Origin: an uncultured Pontibacter sp.
GTDB taxonomy: Bacteria; Bacteroidota; Bacteroidia; Cytophagales; Hymenobacteraceae
Direction: 5' to 3'
DNA: 64,000 nt
Assembly (NCBI RefSeq): GCF_947499215.1
Contig: NZ_CANMNI010000003.1
Coordinates: 558,001 to 622,000, forward strand
The notes under the pieces are model-generated. The model made no database searches. It was not told where the DNA came from and saw only the letters and a program-made list of their open reading frames with translations. Positions 38,805 to 47,416 of the stretch are shown here, piece after piece (positions within the stretch are counted from its first letter, which is position 1; every line of letters begins with the position of its first letter). The position numbers were made by a program, and so were the translations under genes.

Positions 38805-40148
38805 TTAGAGCGCTCCGAAATCGAAGTTATCCAAGTAGGCTGTTGTGAAGTTACCCTCCTTGAAGCCCGGGTCATCCATCAGCTTCAGGTGGAAAGGAAC
38901 TGTTGTCTTGATACCTTCGATCACAAACTCGCTCAGGGCGCGCTTCATTTTCACAAGGGCCTCCTCACGCGTCTGCGCACTCACGATCAGCTTCGCGATC
39001 ATGGAGTCATAGTTCGACGGGATAGTATAGCCAGAGTATACGTGTGAATCCACGCGCACACCGTGGCCACCCGGCACGTGGAGGTTCGTGATCTTGCCCG
39101 GCGAAGGACGGAAGTTGTTCTTCGGATCCTCTGCGTTAATGCGGCACTCGATAGCGTGCATTTTCGGGTAGTAATTCTTACCGGTAATTTTCTCGCCAGC
39201 GGCCACTTTGATCTGCTCTTTAATCAGGTCGTAGTCGATCACTTCTTCCGTAATCGGGTGCTCCACCTGAATACGGGTGTTCATCTCCATGAAGTAAAAC
39301 TCACGGTGCTTGTCCACCAAGAATTCGATCGTGCCCACACCTTCGTAGTTGATGGCCTTGGCGCCTTTGATGGCAGCCTTGCCCATGCGGTCACGCAGGT
39401 CGTCGGTAATGAACGGAGAAGGCGTCTCCTCCACCAGTTTCTGGTGACGGCGTTGGATAGAGCAGTCACGCTCCGAAAGGTGCGCCACCTGTCCGTGCTG
39501 GTCACCGATCAACTGGATCTCGATGTGGCGCGGCTCCTCGATGAACTTCTCCAAGTAGATACCGTCGTTACCGAAAGCAGCCTTAGACTCCGTGCGGGCA
39601 TCGTTCCAAGCCTTATCGAACTCCTCTTCGCTTTTGATGATACGCATACCACGTCCACCACCACCGGCAGTTGCCTTGATGATAACAGGGTACTTGATTT
39701 TCTTAGCCAGCTTCTTACCCTCTTCTGCAGACTTAAGCAAGCCATCAGAGCCAGGTATAGTAGGTACACCTGCCTTCTTCATGGTGTCTTTGGCAGATGC
39801 CTTGTCACCCATGGCGTTGATCATCTCCGGTGTCGCACCGATGAACTTGATGTTGTGCTCAGCGCAGATGCGCGAGAACTCGGCATTCTCGGAAAGGAAA
39901 CCGTAGCCCGGATGGATAGCGTCAGCGTTCGTGATCTCAGCGGCTGAGATCAGATGCGGCATGTTCAGGTAAGACTGGGCGCTAGGCGGCGGGCCAATGC
40001 AAACAGCCTCATCGGCAAAGCGCACGTGCAGGCTTTCTTTATCGGCCGTAGAATACACGGCCACCGTTTTAATACCCATTTCCTTGCACGTACGGATGAT
40101 ACGCAAGGCGATCTCGCCTCTGTTGGCGATTAGTATTTTTTTAAACAT
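38805..40148 (-). CDS. accC: Biotin carboxylase, subunit of acetyl-CoA carboxylase
   Basis: Carboxylates the biotin on AccB using ATP and bicarbonate, the first half of malonyl-CoA formation. 447 residues with the ATP-grasp fold: [20 protein letters not shown] at the start, the glycine-rich ATP loop [13 protein letters not shown], the catalytic stretch [14 protein letters not shown] and [12 protein letters not shown]. It is the last gene of efp-accB-accC; a 127-bp spacer with repeat element E separates it from accB. Confidence 0.97.
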   Translation of the reverse strand: MFKKILIANRGEIALRIIRTCKEMGIKTVAVYSTADKESLHVRFADEAVCIGPPPSAQSYLNMPHLISAAEITNADAIHPGYGFLSENAEFSRICAEHNIKFIGATPEMINAMGDKASAKDTMKKAGVPTIPGSDGLLKSAEEGKKLAKKIKYPVIIKATAGGGGRGMRIIKSEEEFDKAWNDARTESKAAFGNDGIYLEKFIEEPRHIEIQLIGDQHGQVAHLSERDCSIQRRHQKLVEETPSPFITDDLRDRMGKAAIKGAKAINYEGVGTIEFLVDKHREFYFMEMNTRIQVEHPITEEVIDYDLIKEQIKVAAGEKITGKNYYPKMHAIECRINAEDPKNNFRPSPGKITNLHVPGGHGVRVDSHVYSGYTIPSNYDSMIAKLIVSAQTREEALVKMKRALSEFVIEGIKTTVPFHLKLMDDPGFKEGNFTTAYLDNFDFGAL

Positions 40149-40153
40149 AATGT

Positions 40154-40270
40154 CAGATTTGTAGATTTGTAGATTTGGAAATGTAGAGACCGTCGTGAAA
40201 GTGATATAAAAATGGAGAGGGACATGCCATCTCCATTTTCAAATCTTCACATTTTCAAATTTTCAAATCA
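40154..40270. repeat. Stuttering inverted-arm element E
   Basis: The left arm has three copies of AGATTTGT (from 40154). The right arm (40238-40270) has TTTTCAAATC-like units, its approximate complement. Between them AATGGAGA and TCTCCATT form an 8-bp hairpin. It sits inside the accB-accC operon. Confidence 0.65.
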
Positions 40271-40275
40271 ATGAT

Positions 40276-40776
40276 TTAGCTTGGATCTACCAGGAACAGT
40301 GGCTGGTCGTACTCAACCGGGGAAGAGTTATCCACTAATACCTTCACGATCTTGCCAGACACCTCTGACTCGATTTCGTTGAAAAGCTTCATGGCTTCGA
40401 TAATGCAGATCACCTGACCCTTTTTCACCTCATCACCCACGTTGACAAACGAAGGCTTGTCAGGGCTGGACGAGCGGTAGAAGGTACCGATCATCGGGGC
40501 CTTGATAGCGATGTACTTGCTGTCGTCGCTGGCTGGCGCTGCGGCAGGGGCCGCGGGAGCAGCTGGTGCCTGTGGCGCAGCTGGAGCTGGCGCTGCGGCC
40601 GGGGCTGGCGCGGAAGCGTGCATAGCCGGGGCTGAAGCAGCTTCTTTTACATACGTCACCTGCTGGTCTGGATCACGCTTCACCGAGATCTTGAATTCTT
40701 CTGTCTCAATGTTTACTTTATTCAAACCAGACTTGGCGATAAAGTCAATAAGGTCTTGGATTTCTTTAGCTTTCAT
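40276..40776 (-). CDS. accB: Biotin carboxyl carrier protein
   Basis: 166 residues. The N-terminal domain ([20 protein letters not shown]) is followed by an Ala/Pro linker and the biotinyl domain with the biotin lysine Lys130 in the motif EAMK. It carries the carboxyl group between AccC and the carboxyltransferase, which is encoded elsewhere. It begins 4 bp after efp, showing tight coupling. Confidence 0.97.
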   Translation of the reverse strand: MKAKEIQDLIDFIAKSGLNKVNIETEEFKISVKRDPDQQVTYVKEAASAPAMHASAPAPAAAPAPAAPQAPAAPAAPAAAPASDDSKYIAIKAPMIGTFYRSSSPDKPSFVNVGDEVKKGQVICIIEAMKLFNEIESEVSGKIVKVLVDNSSPVEYDQPLFLVDPS

Positions 40777-40780
40777 GTTG

Positions 40781-41344
40781 TTATTTTACTCTCTCTGCGT
40801 AAGAATAAGTTCGTGTGTCTACCTTTATTTTTTCGTCCTGCCCGATGAAAAGCGGTACCTGAATAGTGGCACCTGTCTCAACGATGGCTGGTTTTGATGC
40901 ATTAGTAGCCGTGTCGCCTTTTAGGCCCGGCTCTGTATACGTAATCGTCAGCTCCACGAAAGGAGGGATCTCACAGGTGAGCGGTGTCTCTGTTTCAGCG
41001 TGGAAAAGGATTGTCACTTCCTGTCCTTCCTTCATCAGGTCGGCAAACGGCACCATCTTCTCATCCAAGGCCACCTGCTCAAAGGTGCTCATGTCCATAA
41101 AGTTGTAGCCCAGATCATCTTTGTAGATATACTGGTGCGGACGCTGCTCCACGCGGGCTGTCGTAATTTTGTGACCTGCTGAAAAAGTGTTGTCGATCAC
41201 TTTTCCAGTCTTGATGTTGCGGAGTTTCGTTCTAACGAAAGCCGGACCTTTGCCTGGTTTAACGTGTTGAAATTCAATAACAACATAAAGATCGTTGTTG
41301 AATTCCATACACAGACCATTTCTGATGTCAGCTGTGGTTGCCAT
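40781..41344 (-). CDS. efp: Elongation factor P
   Basis: 187 residues, three KOW/OB-type domains. EF-P helps ribosomes through polyproline stretches. The tip of domain I reads KPGKGPAF with the conserved Lys32, the residue that E. coli modifies; here it sits in the loop that needs no beta-lysylation in some groups, and the modification is not predictable from this window. First gene of efp-accB-accC, with a good promoter upstream. The efp-accB linkage is widespread in bacteria. Confidence 0.97.
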   Translation of the reverse strand: MATTADIRNGLCMEFNNDLYVVIEFQHVKPGKGPAFVRTKLRNIKTGKVIDNTFSAGHKITTARVEQRPHQYIYKDDLGYNFMDMSTFEQVALDEKMVPFADLMKEGQEVTILFHAETETPLTCEIPPFVELTITYTEPGLKGDTATNASKPAIVETGATIQVPLFIGQDEKIKVDTRTYSYAERVK

Positions 41345-41382
41345 AGTATGCTGGGGTTACGCTTAATATTAAATTCAAACGA

Positions 41383-41413
41383 TAAAAGTATAGCGCAAAT
41401 CGCTGTCTTGCAA
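41383..41413 (-). promoter_or_regulatory. efp-accB-accC promoter
   Basis: On the minus strand, TTG, 20 bp, TACTTTTA (one mismatch to TAnnTTTG), ending 38 bp before the efp ATG. Confidence 0.6.
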
Positions 41414-41561
41414 ACAAAGTTTATTAATATGCTTTAAAAGTAGATAAAAAATGAGCGAGGCATCAGCAGCAAGAGTATGATATTCGCTTGTTTTTAGGCC
41501 TTTTTACCCTGATTTTCGACCTTCGTTGGATAATTTGCCTACCTTGCCACCATATTCAAAA

Positions 41562-41645
41562 AAAAGCCCTGAGCGGAGGCATCGAGTCTCCGTTTTATCC
41601 GTAAGGCTTACAGCCGCAGGCTACAAGGGGTTTCCCCTTTTTTAA
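41562..41645 (+). ncRNA. Candidate structured RNA with intrinsic terminator
   Basis: In the 325-bp gap between efp and the PAS gene. Read on the plus strand it can fold as: AAGCC pairing with GGCTT (41605-41609) to enclose the hairpin CGGAG/CTCCG; then AGCC, GCA, GGCT; then the terminator AAGGGG, TTT, CCCCTT with T7 (41625-41643). No ORF lies in it. It could be a small RNA, or a leader that ends transcription before the PAS gene whose ATG follows at 41670. No known riboswitch class was recognised and no perfect promoter was found. Confidence 0.45.
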
Positions 41646-41669
41646 TTTTATTGATTATAAACCGCATTT

Positions 41670-42935
41670 ATGGATTTTAAGCAGGTATTTGAGCATGTGC
41701 CAGAAGCCATTGTGTTGATTTCCCCCGATATGAAGATTATGGGGGCAACTAATCTTTATCTGGAAACCACCATGCGCAGCAGAGAAGACATTATAGGGAA
41801 GCATTTCCTTTTGGAGGCGTTTCCCGAGCCTTCTGTAGCGTATGAGGACAACCCTGTTCGCATTTCTATAGAAAGAGCCATCCAAACCAAAACGAAGGAT
41901 TGGTTGGATGTACTCCGCTACGATATCGCCCGTCCTGACGGGAAGGGGTATGACGTTCGCTTTTGGGAAGCGTCTCACACTCCAGTGCTGGACGGCAGGG
42001 GCGAGGTGCAATACGTGATACAGGAAACTAAAGACGTCACTGAAAGAGAGAATGCTAAACTGGCCTTAATAGAAAGTGAGCACAAGTTCCGCTTTATGGC
42101 TGACTCCATGCCACAGCTTATTGATGCGGACGATGCTGCAGGCAACTCAACCTATTTCAGCAAGCAATGGGAAAACTACACCGGTATACCTGTGAAGGAG
42201 CTTTTAGAGGATAAATGGAAAGAGGCGATACACCCGGATGATTTGCCGGGCGCACTGAGATCGTGGCAGCAGGCCTTGTCATCGGGTGTAGAAAGCCAAA
42301 TAGAAATACGCATCCGCGATAAAGAAGGCGACTACCGCTGGTTCCTAAGCCGCTACCTGCCTATGCACGATGAGCAAGGCAAGATCAAGATGTGGATCGG
42401 CAGCTGCAGCGATATTCATGATACGAAGAAGCTGGTGGAGGAATTGCTGGCTACGAACGAGCAAATGTCTGAGTTGGCCGATCAGGTGCAGTTGGCCTAC
42501 CGCAAAGCCGAGAACGAAAGGGCAACCTTGGAGCGACTGATCATGCAGGCTCCCGTTTTCTTCAGCATATTAAAAGGGCCGGAGCACCGCTTTGAACTGC
42601 TAAACACTAAATACCAAGCGCTATTCCCGCACTTGAAATTGGAGGGCAGAACGGTGGCTGAGGCACTTCCGGAAGTAGCCGAGCAGGGTTTTGTGGATGT
42701 GCTAGATAATGTCTATAACACAGGGGAGACGTTTTTGGCCGAGGACATTATGGTGAAGCTGGCCAACTCGGAAGGTAAACTAGAGGATAATTACCTGACT
42801 TTTACCTACCAGCCCCTGTATGACGAGAATAATCAGGTCACAGGTATACTGGTGGCGGGTTTCAATGTGACCGACAAGTTCATTATGAAGCAGAAATTGC
42901 AGGAACTTGGTGTTTCGGTAGAAAACATACAGTAA
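41670..42935 (+). CDS. Multi-PAS sensory protein without output domain
   Basis: 421 residues. Three PAS-type domains: about 1-125 (FEHVPEAIVLISPDMKIMG, closing with VTERENAK), about 135-255 (PAS_3-like, WENYTGIPVKELLEDKWKEA with the PAC end WIGSCSDIHDTKKL), and about 290-410 (QAPVFFSILKGPEHRFELLN). A helical linker with coiled-coil character lies between the second and third. There is no histidine kinase, GGDEF or HTH part and no membrane helix, so it must signal through a partner. The next gene, 23 bp on, encodes a CZB-like protein and is probably co-transcribed. Confidence 0.87.
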   Translation: MDFKQVFEHVPEAIVLISPDMKIMGATNLYLETTMRSREDIIGKHFLLEAFPEPSVAYEDNPVRISIERAIQTKTKDWLDVLRYDIARPDGKGYDVRFWEASHTPVLDGRGEVQYVIQETKDVTERENAKLALIESEHKFRFMADSMPQLIDADDAAGNSTYFSKQWENYTGIPVKELLEDKWKEAIHPDDLPGALRSWQQALSSGVESQIEIRIRDKEGDYRWFLSRYLPMHDEQGKIKMWIGSCSDIHDTKKLVEELLATNEQMSELADQVQLAYRKAENERATLERLIMQAPVFFSILKGPEHRFELLNTKYQALFPHLKLEGRTVAEALPEVAEQGFVDVLDNVYNTGETFLAEDIMVKLANSEGKLEDNYLTFTYQPLYDENNQVTGILVAGFNVTDKFIMKQKLQELGVSVENIQ

Positions 42936-42958
42936 AACAAAGAGGGAGCATAGAGCGT

Positions 42959-43324
42959 ATGAACGCAGCGCAGGTAGATTTTCAGCAGATCCGGATTAAA
43001 CATATACTGTTTAAGTCCAAAGTGCGCTCTGTGCTGTATGGTGGGGCACTTGATAATGTTTTCTTTTCTGATGCAGGTCCGATTAGCCAGTGGTTTGTAC
43101 AAGTAGGTAACACAAAGTATGCGGGAGAGCCGGAGCTCTATACCTTGCAGAAAACGCACAAAGACCTCCTCTCGAATGCACAACACCTTTTCAGTCTGTA
43201 CAGAAACGGAAATATCGACCAAGCCCACGCAGGTATGAAGGATATCGAAAAATTGTCGGACAGGTTTCAGGAACTGCTGGCACAGATTGAAAAGCGGCTG
43301 GCTTTGCGAGCCGATCCTGTGTAA
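42959..43324 (+). CDS. CZB-like (chemoreceptor zinc-binding) domain protein
   Basis: 121 residues, all helical, with the layout of the CZB domain: an early His (His15) in HILFKSKVRSVLYGG, a Trp in ISQWFVQVG, an HKDLLSNAQHLF helix carrying two His residues and a LYRNGN stretch. In classical CZB domains the zinc is held by three His and one Cys in C-x-[LF]-G-x-W; here that Cys is absent. The family assignment is therefore tentative. It follows the PAS-only gene and is a likely partner. Terminator at 43341. Confidence 0.6.
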   Translation: MNAAQVDFQQIRIKHILFKSKVRSVLYGGALDNVFFSDAGPISQWFVQVGNTKYAGEPELYTLQKTHKDLLSNAQHLFSLYRNGNIDQAHAGMKDIEKLSDRFQELLAQIEKRLALRADPV

Positions 43325-43340
43325 GACACATATAGCATGA

Positions 43341-43377
43341 AAACAGAAAAAGCGGCTCTAAGCCGCTTTTTCTGTTT
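43341..43377. terminator. Bidirectional terminator, CZB-like gene and fabH
   Basis: A perfect 17-bp stem (AAACAGAAAAAGCGGCT with its complement) and a CTA loop. Confidence 0.92.
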
Positions 43378-43389
43378 AACTAGATTTTG

Positions 43390-44388
43390 TTATTTCGGGT
43401 CATAGGCCCACTTCACATAAATGGCTCCCCACGTGAAGCCACCGCCGAAAGCGGCTAGAATAATGTTATCGCCTTTTTTCAGCTGGTTCTCATACTCCCA
43501 GAGGCAAAGCGGAATAGTACCGCTGGTGGTGTTGCCGTAGCGCTCAATGTTGAGCATTACTTTTTCGCTGCCCACGCCCATACGATTGGCCGTAGCGTCG
43601 ATGATGCGCTTGTTGGCCTGATGCGGCACAAGCCAAGCAATATCTTCTGATTTTAGGTTGTTGCGCTCCATCACTTCCGCCGATACGTCGGCCATTCCTC
43701 TCACGGCGAACTTGAACACCTGCTGCCCCTCTTGGTAAGCGTAGTGCTCACGGGCCAAAATGGTATCCATGGTGGCGGGCTTGCGGCTACCGCCGGCTTT
43801 CATGTGCAGGTACTGTGCGCCAGAACCGTCAGATTTGAGTACAGCGTCCTGTATACCGTAGCCGTCTGTATTCGGCTCGAGCATCACAGCCCCGCCGCCA
43901 TCACCAAAGATGATGCAGGTAGTACGGTCTGTATAGTCGATGATGGAGGACATCTTGTCGGCACCTACCACGACTACTTTTTTATACTGGCCGGACTCTA
44001 TGAATTTGGAGGCGGTTGCCAGTGCAAAGAGGAAGCCGGAGCAGGCGGCCTGCAGGTCGTAACCGAATGCATTTACAGCGCCGATTTCAGCTGTGATGAG
44101 GTTCGCCGTGGCCGGGAAGACCATATCAGGAGTAGTGGTAGCGCAGATAAGCAGCTCTACCTCTTCCGGTTTTGTATTTGTTTTTTTGAGTAAGTCCAAT
44201 ACTGCCGGCACAGCGATGTGAGAGGTACCCTTTCCCTCGCCCTTGAGAATGCGCCTTTCCTTTATCCCGGTACGTGAGAGGATCCATTCATCATTCGTGT
44301 CCACCATTGTCTCCAGTTCCTTGTTCGTTAGCACGTAATCCGGAACGTAGCCAGCCACACCTGTGATAGCGGCAGTAATTTTACTCAT
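43390..44388 (-). CDS. fabH: Beta-ketoacyl-ACP synthase III
   Basis: Starts fatty acid synthesis by condensing acyl-CoA with malonyl-ACP. 332 residues; catalytic Cys116 in [10 protein letters not shown], the His in VPHQAN and the Asn in [11 protein letters not shown]. Last gene of the conserved yceD-rpmF-plsX-fabH cluster, but a strong intrinsic terminator lies between plsX and fabH, so its expression may be partly separate. Confidence 0.96.
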   Translation of the reverse strand: MSKITAAITGVAGYVPDYVLTNKELETMVDTNDEWILSRTGIKERRILKGEGKGTSHIAVPAVLDLLKKTNTKPEEVELLICATTTPDMVFPATANLITAEIGAVNAFGYDLQAACSGFLFALATASKFIESGQYKKVVVVGADKMSSIIDYTDRTTCIIFGDGGGAVMLEPNTDGYGIQDAVLKSDGSGAQYLHMKAGGSRKPATMDTILAREHYAYQEGQQVFKFAVRGMADVSAEVMERNNLKSEDIAWLVPHQANKRIIDATANRMGVGSEKVMLNIERYGNTTSGTIPLCLWEYENQLKKGDNIILAAFGGGFTWGAIYVKWAYDPK

Positions 44389-44432
44389 CTTGTAATCGGT
44401 CTAAGTGTTGGAAGTTTAAGACGGCAATATAA

Positions 44433-44496
44433 TAAAAAAAACTTGGCACAAACTGTCAGTACCGCAAAAAGAGTAACTGAAACAGTTTATGCCAAG
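44433..44496 (-). terminator. Terminator or attenuator between plsX and fabH
   Basis: On the minus strand, CTTGGCATAAACTGT pairs with ACAGTTTGTGCCAAG (15 bp, one G-T pair, loop of 25), followed by T8. It lies 27 bp after the plsX stop and 45 bp before the fabH start. Confidence 0.8.
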
Positions 44497-44522
44497 AAGT
44501 ATTGTCGGCCGAAGCCAGCGCC

Positions 44523-45467
44523 TTATTGGGCGCCCGTATGCTTTTTGAATCGCTCTGACAGGTTCGAAGCTACCATCTTCTGGGCCTGCAGTACCATGTT
44601 GCAAATGGCTATCGGGCTTGACACCCCATGGCCAATTACGGCATTGCCGTTGATACCCAGAATCGGGCTACCGCCTACCGCCTCGTAGTTGAACTTGTCG
44701 AAGAAAGGATCGTGCATGTTCTTCTCGTTGAGGATGTCGTAGATGGACTCCGCCATTTTGAGGATGATGTTACCGGTGTAACCGTCGCATACAATCACAT
44801 CGGCTTTGTCGTTGAACATATCGCGTCCTTCGATGTTACCGATAAAATTGATACTCGGGTTGGCTTTGAGACGTTGGTGGGCTGCCTGCGTATTCACAGT
44901 GCCTTTGCCTTCCTCTTCGCCAAGGTTCATCAAACCTACTTTAGGCTTTTCAATGTCCAGTACGTACTTGGCGTAAATAGAACCGATCTCGCCGAACTGT
45001 TCCAGCACCTCCGGCTTACAGTCGGCGTTGGCGCCTACGTCAAGCATGATGCCGAAACCACCATTGAGTTTAGGAACCAAGCCACCGATAGCGGGGCGAA
45101 GGATGCCTTCAACGGCTTTTACGCTAAACATGGAACCTACCAGCATGGCGCCTGTATTGCCTGCGCTACAGAAAGCATGCGCTTTCCCGGCTTTCAGCAA
45201 TCCATATCCAACAGCGATGCTAGAGTCAGGTTTCTGGGTCAGGGCTTTAGTGGGGTGTTCCCCCATCTCAATCACCTGCGTGGCGTTCACCACCTTTATG
45301 CCAGTTCCTGTGTATCCATATTCTTTCAACAGCGGACTGATTATGTCCTCCTTGCCAATCAGCAGGATTTCATAGTCCTTATCGAGCTGCTCTGCGGCTA
45401 ACATGGCACCTTTTACATTTGCTTCGGGTGCGAAGTCGCCGCCCATAGCGTCCAGGGCGATCCTCAT
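44523..45467 (-). CDS. plsX: Phosphate acyltransferase PlsX
   Basis: 314 residues. Converts acyl-ACP to acyl phosphate, the substrate of PlsY in phospholipid synthesis. The start [20 protein letters not shown], then [10 protein letters not shown] and [14 protein letters not shown], are diagnostic. It comes 50 bp after rpmF in the conserved ribosome-lipid cluster. Confidence 0.97.
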   Translation of the reverse strand: MRIALDAMGGDFAPEANVKGAMLAAEQLDKDYEILLIGKEDIISPLLKEYGYTGTGIKVVNATQVIEMGEHPTKALTQKPDSSIAVGYGLLKAGKAHAFCSAGNTGAMLVGSMFSVKAVEGILRPAIGGLVPKLNGGFGIMLDVGANADCKPEVLEQFGEIGSIYAKYVLDIEKPKVGLMNLGEEEGKGTVNTQAAHQRLKANPSINFIGNIEGRDMFNDKADVIVCDGYTGNIILKMAESIYDILNEKNMHDPFFDKFNYEAVGGSPILGINGNAVIGHGVSSPIAICNMVLQAQKMVASNLSERFKKHTGAQ

Positions 45468-45517
45468 GTACTGGATGAAGTTAAATTATACAGAACTAAA
45501 ACGGGTGTAGGCTAAGC

Positions 45518-45715
45518 TTACTGGGCGTTAGTTGTATAATTTTTGATCGCCAGTTTGCCTTTGTGAAACAGGTCGCCCTCAACCACATAAGCGTGGTGGA
45601 ACAAGTGAGGAGTGTCTGTAGTAGGGCAGATAGCAATCGCTTTCTCAGAGAGCTTGTAGTGAGTTCTTCTCTTATCTCTTCTGGTCTTCGAAATCTTGCG
45701 TTTAGGATGTGCCAT
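45518..45715 (-). CDS. rpmF: 50S ribosomal protein L32
   Basis: 65 residues. Starts [20 protein letters not shown] as in L32. The C-terminal zinc ribbon is degenerate: one Cys remains ([16 protein letters not shown]) where zinc-binding forms have four, so this is the zinc-free type. Lies 56 bp after the yceD-like gene, the usual order. Confidence 0.96.
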   Translation of the reverse strand: MAHPKRKISKTRRDKRRTHYKLSEKAIAICPTTDTPHLFHHAYVVEGDLFHKGKLAIKNYTTNAQ

Positions 45716-45771
45716 TTTTAGTTAAAAATTTTACTTGCTATTATTTTATACTTTTTTAATTCTACTGCTTG

Positions 45772-46320
45772 TTAGTTCAGGTTTTTCAAAGCGTCCCAAC
45801 GTGGATCAACATTATCATCGTCATCTCCATCGTTGTCATCGCCTTCATGATCGCCGTCCTTGCGTGAAGAATAGATTAGGATATCCCTTTCGTCCTCTTC
45901 ATCCTGCTCCTCCACAAAACGCGGGTGAAGCTTTTTCATGGGCAGCGACAAACCTATGTAATCATACAGGTGCTGTGCCACGTTGAGCGTCTGCGTCTCG
46001 GGCGTTATCTGCCACAAGTCCTCATCCAGCTCCATGTTCTCCGGGCCGTATTTGATACGGAGCGTCTCTTCCACATCCACCGGCTGGTCAAACTCTTCCA
46101 GACTGCGGTCGCAGGTAAGGCGCACATGCCCTTTGATGTCAAAATGCAGCGTCAGCAGCGACTCGTTCTTATCGAGCTCTACCTTTGCCAGTAGCTTTCC
46201 CCCCAGTATGATCTCCTGCTCAAACAAAGCAAAGAATGAATCGTCCATCTCAAACTCATAAGAATGTTTCTTATTGCTGAGTTTGGCTATGCCGATTTCG
46301 TAGTCTCTAAGCTTTTTCAC
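45772..46320 (-). CDS. DUF177 protein (YceD-like)
   Basis: 182 residues. The DUF177 domain fills about 20-140, with the signature LTCDRSLEEFDQPVDVEETL, where the Cys-x-Arg-x-Leu pattern is typical. YceD proteins are linked to rRNA maturation or L32 synthesis and almost always precede rpmF, as here. The C-terminal 30 residues are an Asp-rich acidic run. First gene of the cluster, with a promoter at 46344. Confidence 0.9.
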   Translation of the reverse strand: MKKLRDYEIGIAKLSNKKHSYEFEMDDSFFALFEQEIILGGKLLAKVELDKNESLLTLHFDIKGHVRLTCDRSLEEFDQPVDVEETLRIKYGPENMELDEDLWQITPETQTLNVAQHLYDYIGLSLPMKKLHPRFVEEQDEEDERDILIYSSRKDGDHEGDDNDGDDDDNVDPRWDALKNLN

Positions 46321-46343
46321 TACCGTGTTTTTATTGCAAGACG

Positions 46344-46351
46344 CAAAATTA
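46344..46351 (-). promoter_or_regulatory. -7 box of the yceD-rpmF-plsX cluster
   Basis: TAATTTTG on the minus strand, exact consensus, 23 bp before the ATG. TTT rather than TTG is at the -33 position. Confidence 0.55.
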
Positions 46352-46386
46352 GAACATTATTTTGATAAATAAAATAGCTACCCTAT

Positions 46387-47409
46387 TTATAAAGCGTGCA
46401 TTTGCTCTGTCTGGCGCTTTTTTATGATGTCGCAGGCAAGGAACAACGCTTCTCTGAAAGAGGTTTCATCGGCTGTGTGTTTGCCTGCTATGTCGTAGGC
46501 CGTGCCGTGGTCAGGTGAGGTGCGCACGATCGGCAGACCGGCCGTGTAGTTCACCCCGGTTTCCATGGCGAGGGTTTTGAAAGGGATTAGCCCTTGGTCG
46601 TGGTACATGCTCAGCACCGCGTCAAATTGCTTGTACATGCGCATGCCAAAGAAGCCGTCGGCCGGGTAAGGGCCGAACACCAAGTGGCCTTTGTCTTTTA
46701 GGTGCATCACTGCCGGACGGATAATCTCCAGCTCTTCGGTTCCTAGCAATCCTTTTTCACCGGCGTGCGGATTCAGACCCAACACAGCGATGCGTGGTTT
46801 CAGAATGCCGAAATCGCGGCGGAGGGACTCTTGCAGGATGGTGATCTTGCGGATAATCAGATCGAAGTTAATCTTGCTGGCTACCTCTTTTACAGGTATA
46901 TGCCCCGTCACGGTGGCGATACGCAGGTCGTCGCTCACGAGCAGCATCAGGCTGTCGGCGGCGTCGAAGTAGGAGGTCAGAAACTCGGTATGGCCCGGGA
47001 AGCGGAATTCCTCGGACTGAATGTTGTCCTTATCAATCGGTGCGGTTACCAAGCCATCGAGCAGACCGGCCTTCAGATCCTGACAGGCGGCCATCAAAGA
47101 ATCAAGCGATGCCTTGCCAGATTCTGGCTTGGGTGTGCCCGGCTCTACGGCGATGTCCTCTTCCCAGCAGTTGATCAGGTTGATCTTCTTTGGTACAAGC
47201 TCCTGCGCAGAACCCACTTGCTGATAATGGAAATGCTCAGCGCTCAAGGCCTTGCGCACCTTGTTGATCACGCCGGCGGATCCGTAGATCACCGGGGTGC
47301 AGAAGTTGAGGATGCGCTGGTCTGAAAGGGTTTTGACGATGATCTCCGGGCCTATGCCGTTCGTGTCGCCGATGCTGATACCTATTTTTGCTTTTTGTCT
47401 GTTGTCCAT
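46387..47409 (-). CDS. pdxA: 4-hydroxythreonine-4-phosphate dehydrogenase
   Basis: Oxidises 4-phosphohydroxythreonine in the DXP-dependent pathway to pyridoxal phosphate. 340 residues from the ATG at 47409 (MDNRQKAKIGISIGDTNGIG); the longer frame to 47499 overlaps pepA. Metal and substrate motifs seen are IGDTNGIGPE, FPGHTEFL, GLNPHAGE and MYHDQGLIPFK. It starts 7 bp after pepA, so the two are probably one transcript. Confidence 0.95.
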   Translation of the reverse strand: MDNRQKAKIGISIGDTNGIGPEIIVKTLSDQRILNFCTPVIYGSAGVINKVRKALSAEHFHYQQVGSAQELVPKKINLINCWEEDIAVEPGTPKPESGKASLDSLMAACQDLKAGLLDGLVTAPIDKDNIQSEEFRFPGHTEFLTSYFDAADSLMLLVSDDLRIATVTGHIPVKEVASKINFDLIIRKITILQESLRRDFGILKPRIAVLGLNPHAGEKGLLGTEELEIIRPAVMHLKDKGHLVFGPYPADGFFGMRMYKQFDAVLSMYHDQGLIPFKTLAMETGVNYTAGLPIVRTSPDHGTAYDIAGKHTADETSFREALFLACDIIKKRQTEQMHAL

Positions 47410-47416
47410 TTTTTGC

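Noticed and set aside
39063-39947. 294-codon ORF antisense to accC
   Set aside because: It mirrors a well-conserved gene; the composition (Val, Asp, His-rich) is that of a shadow frame.
46765-47325. 186-codon ORF antisense to pdxA
   Set aside because: Shadow frame inside a clearly conserved gene.
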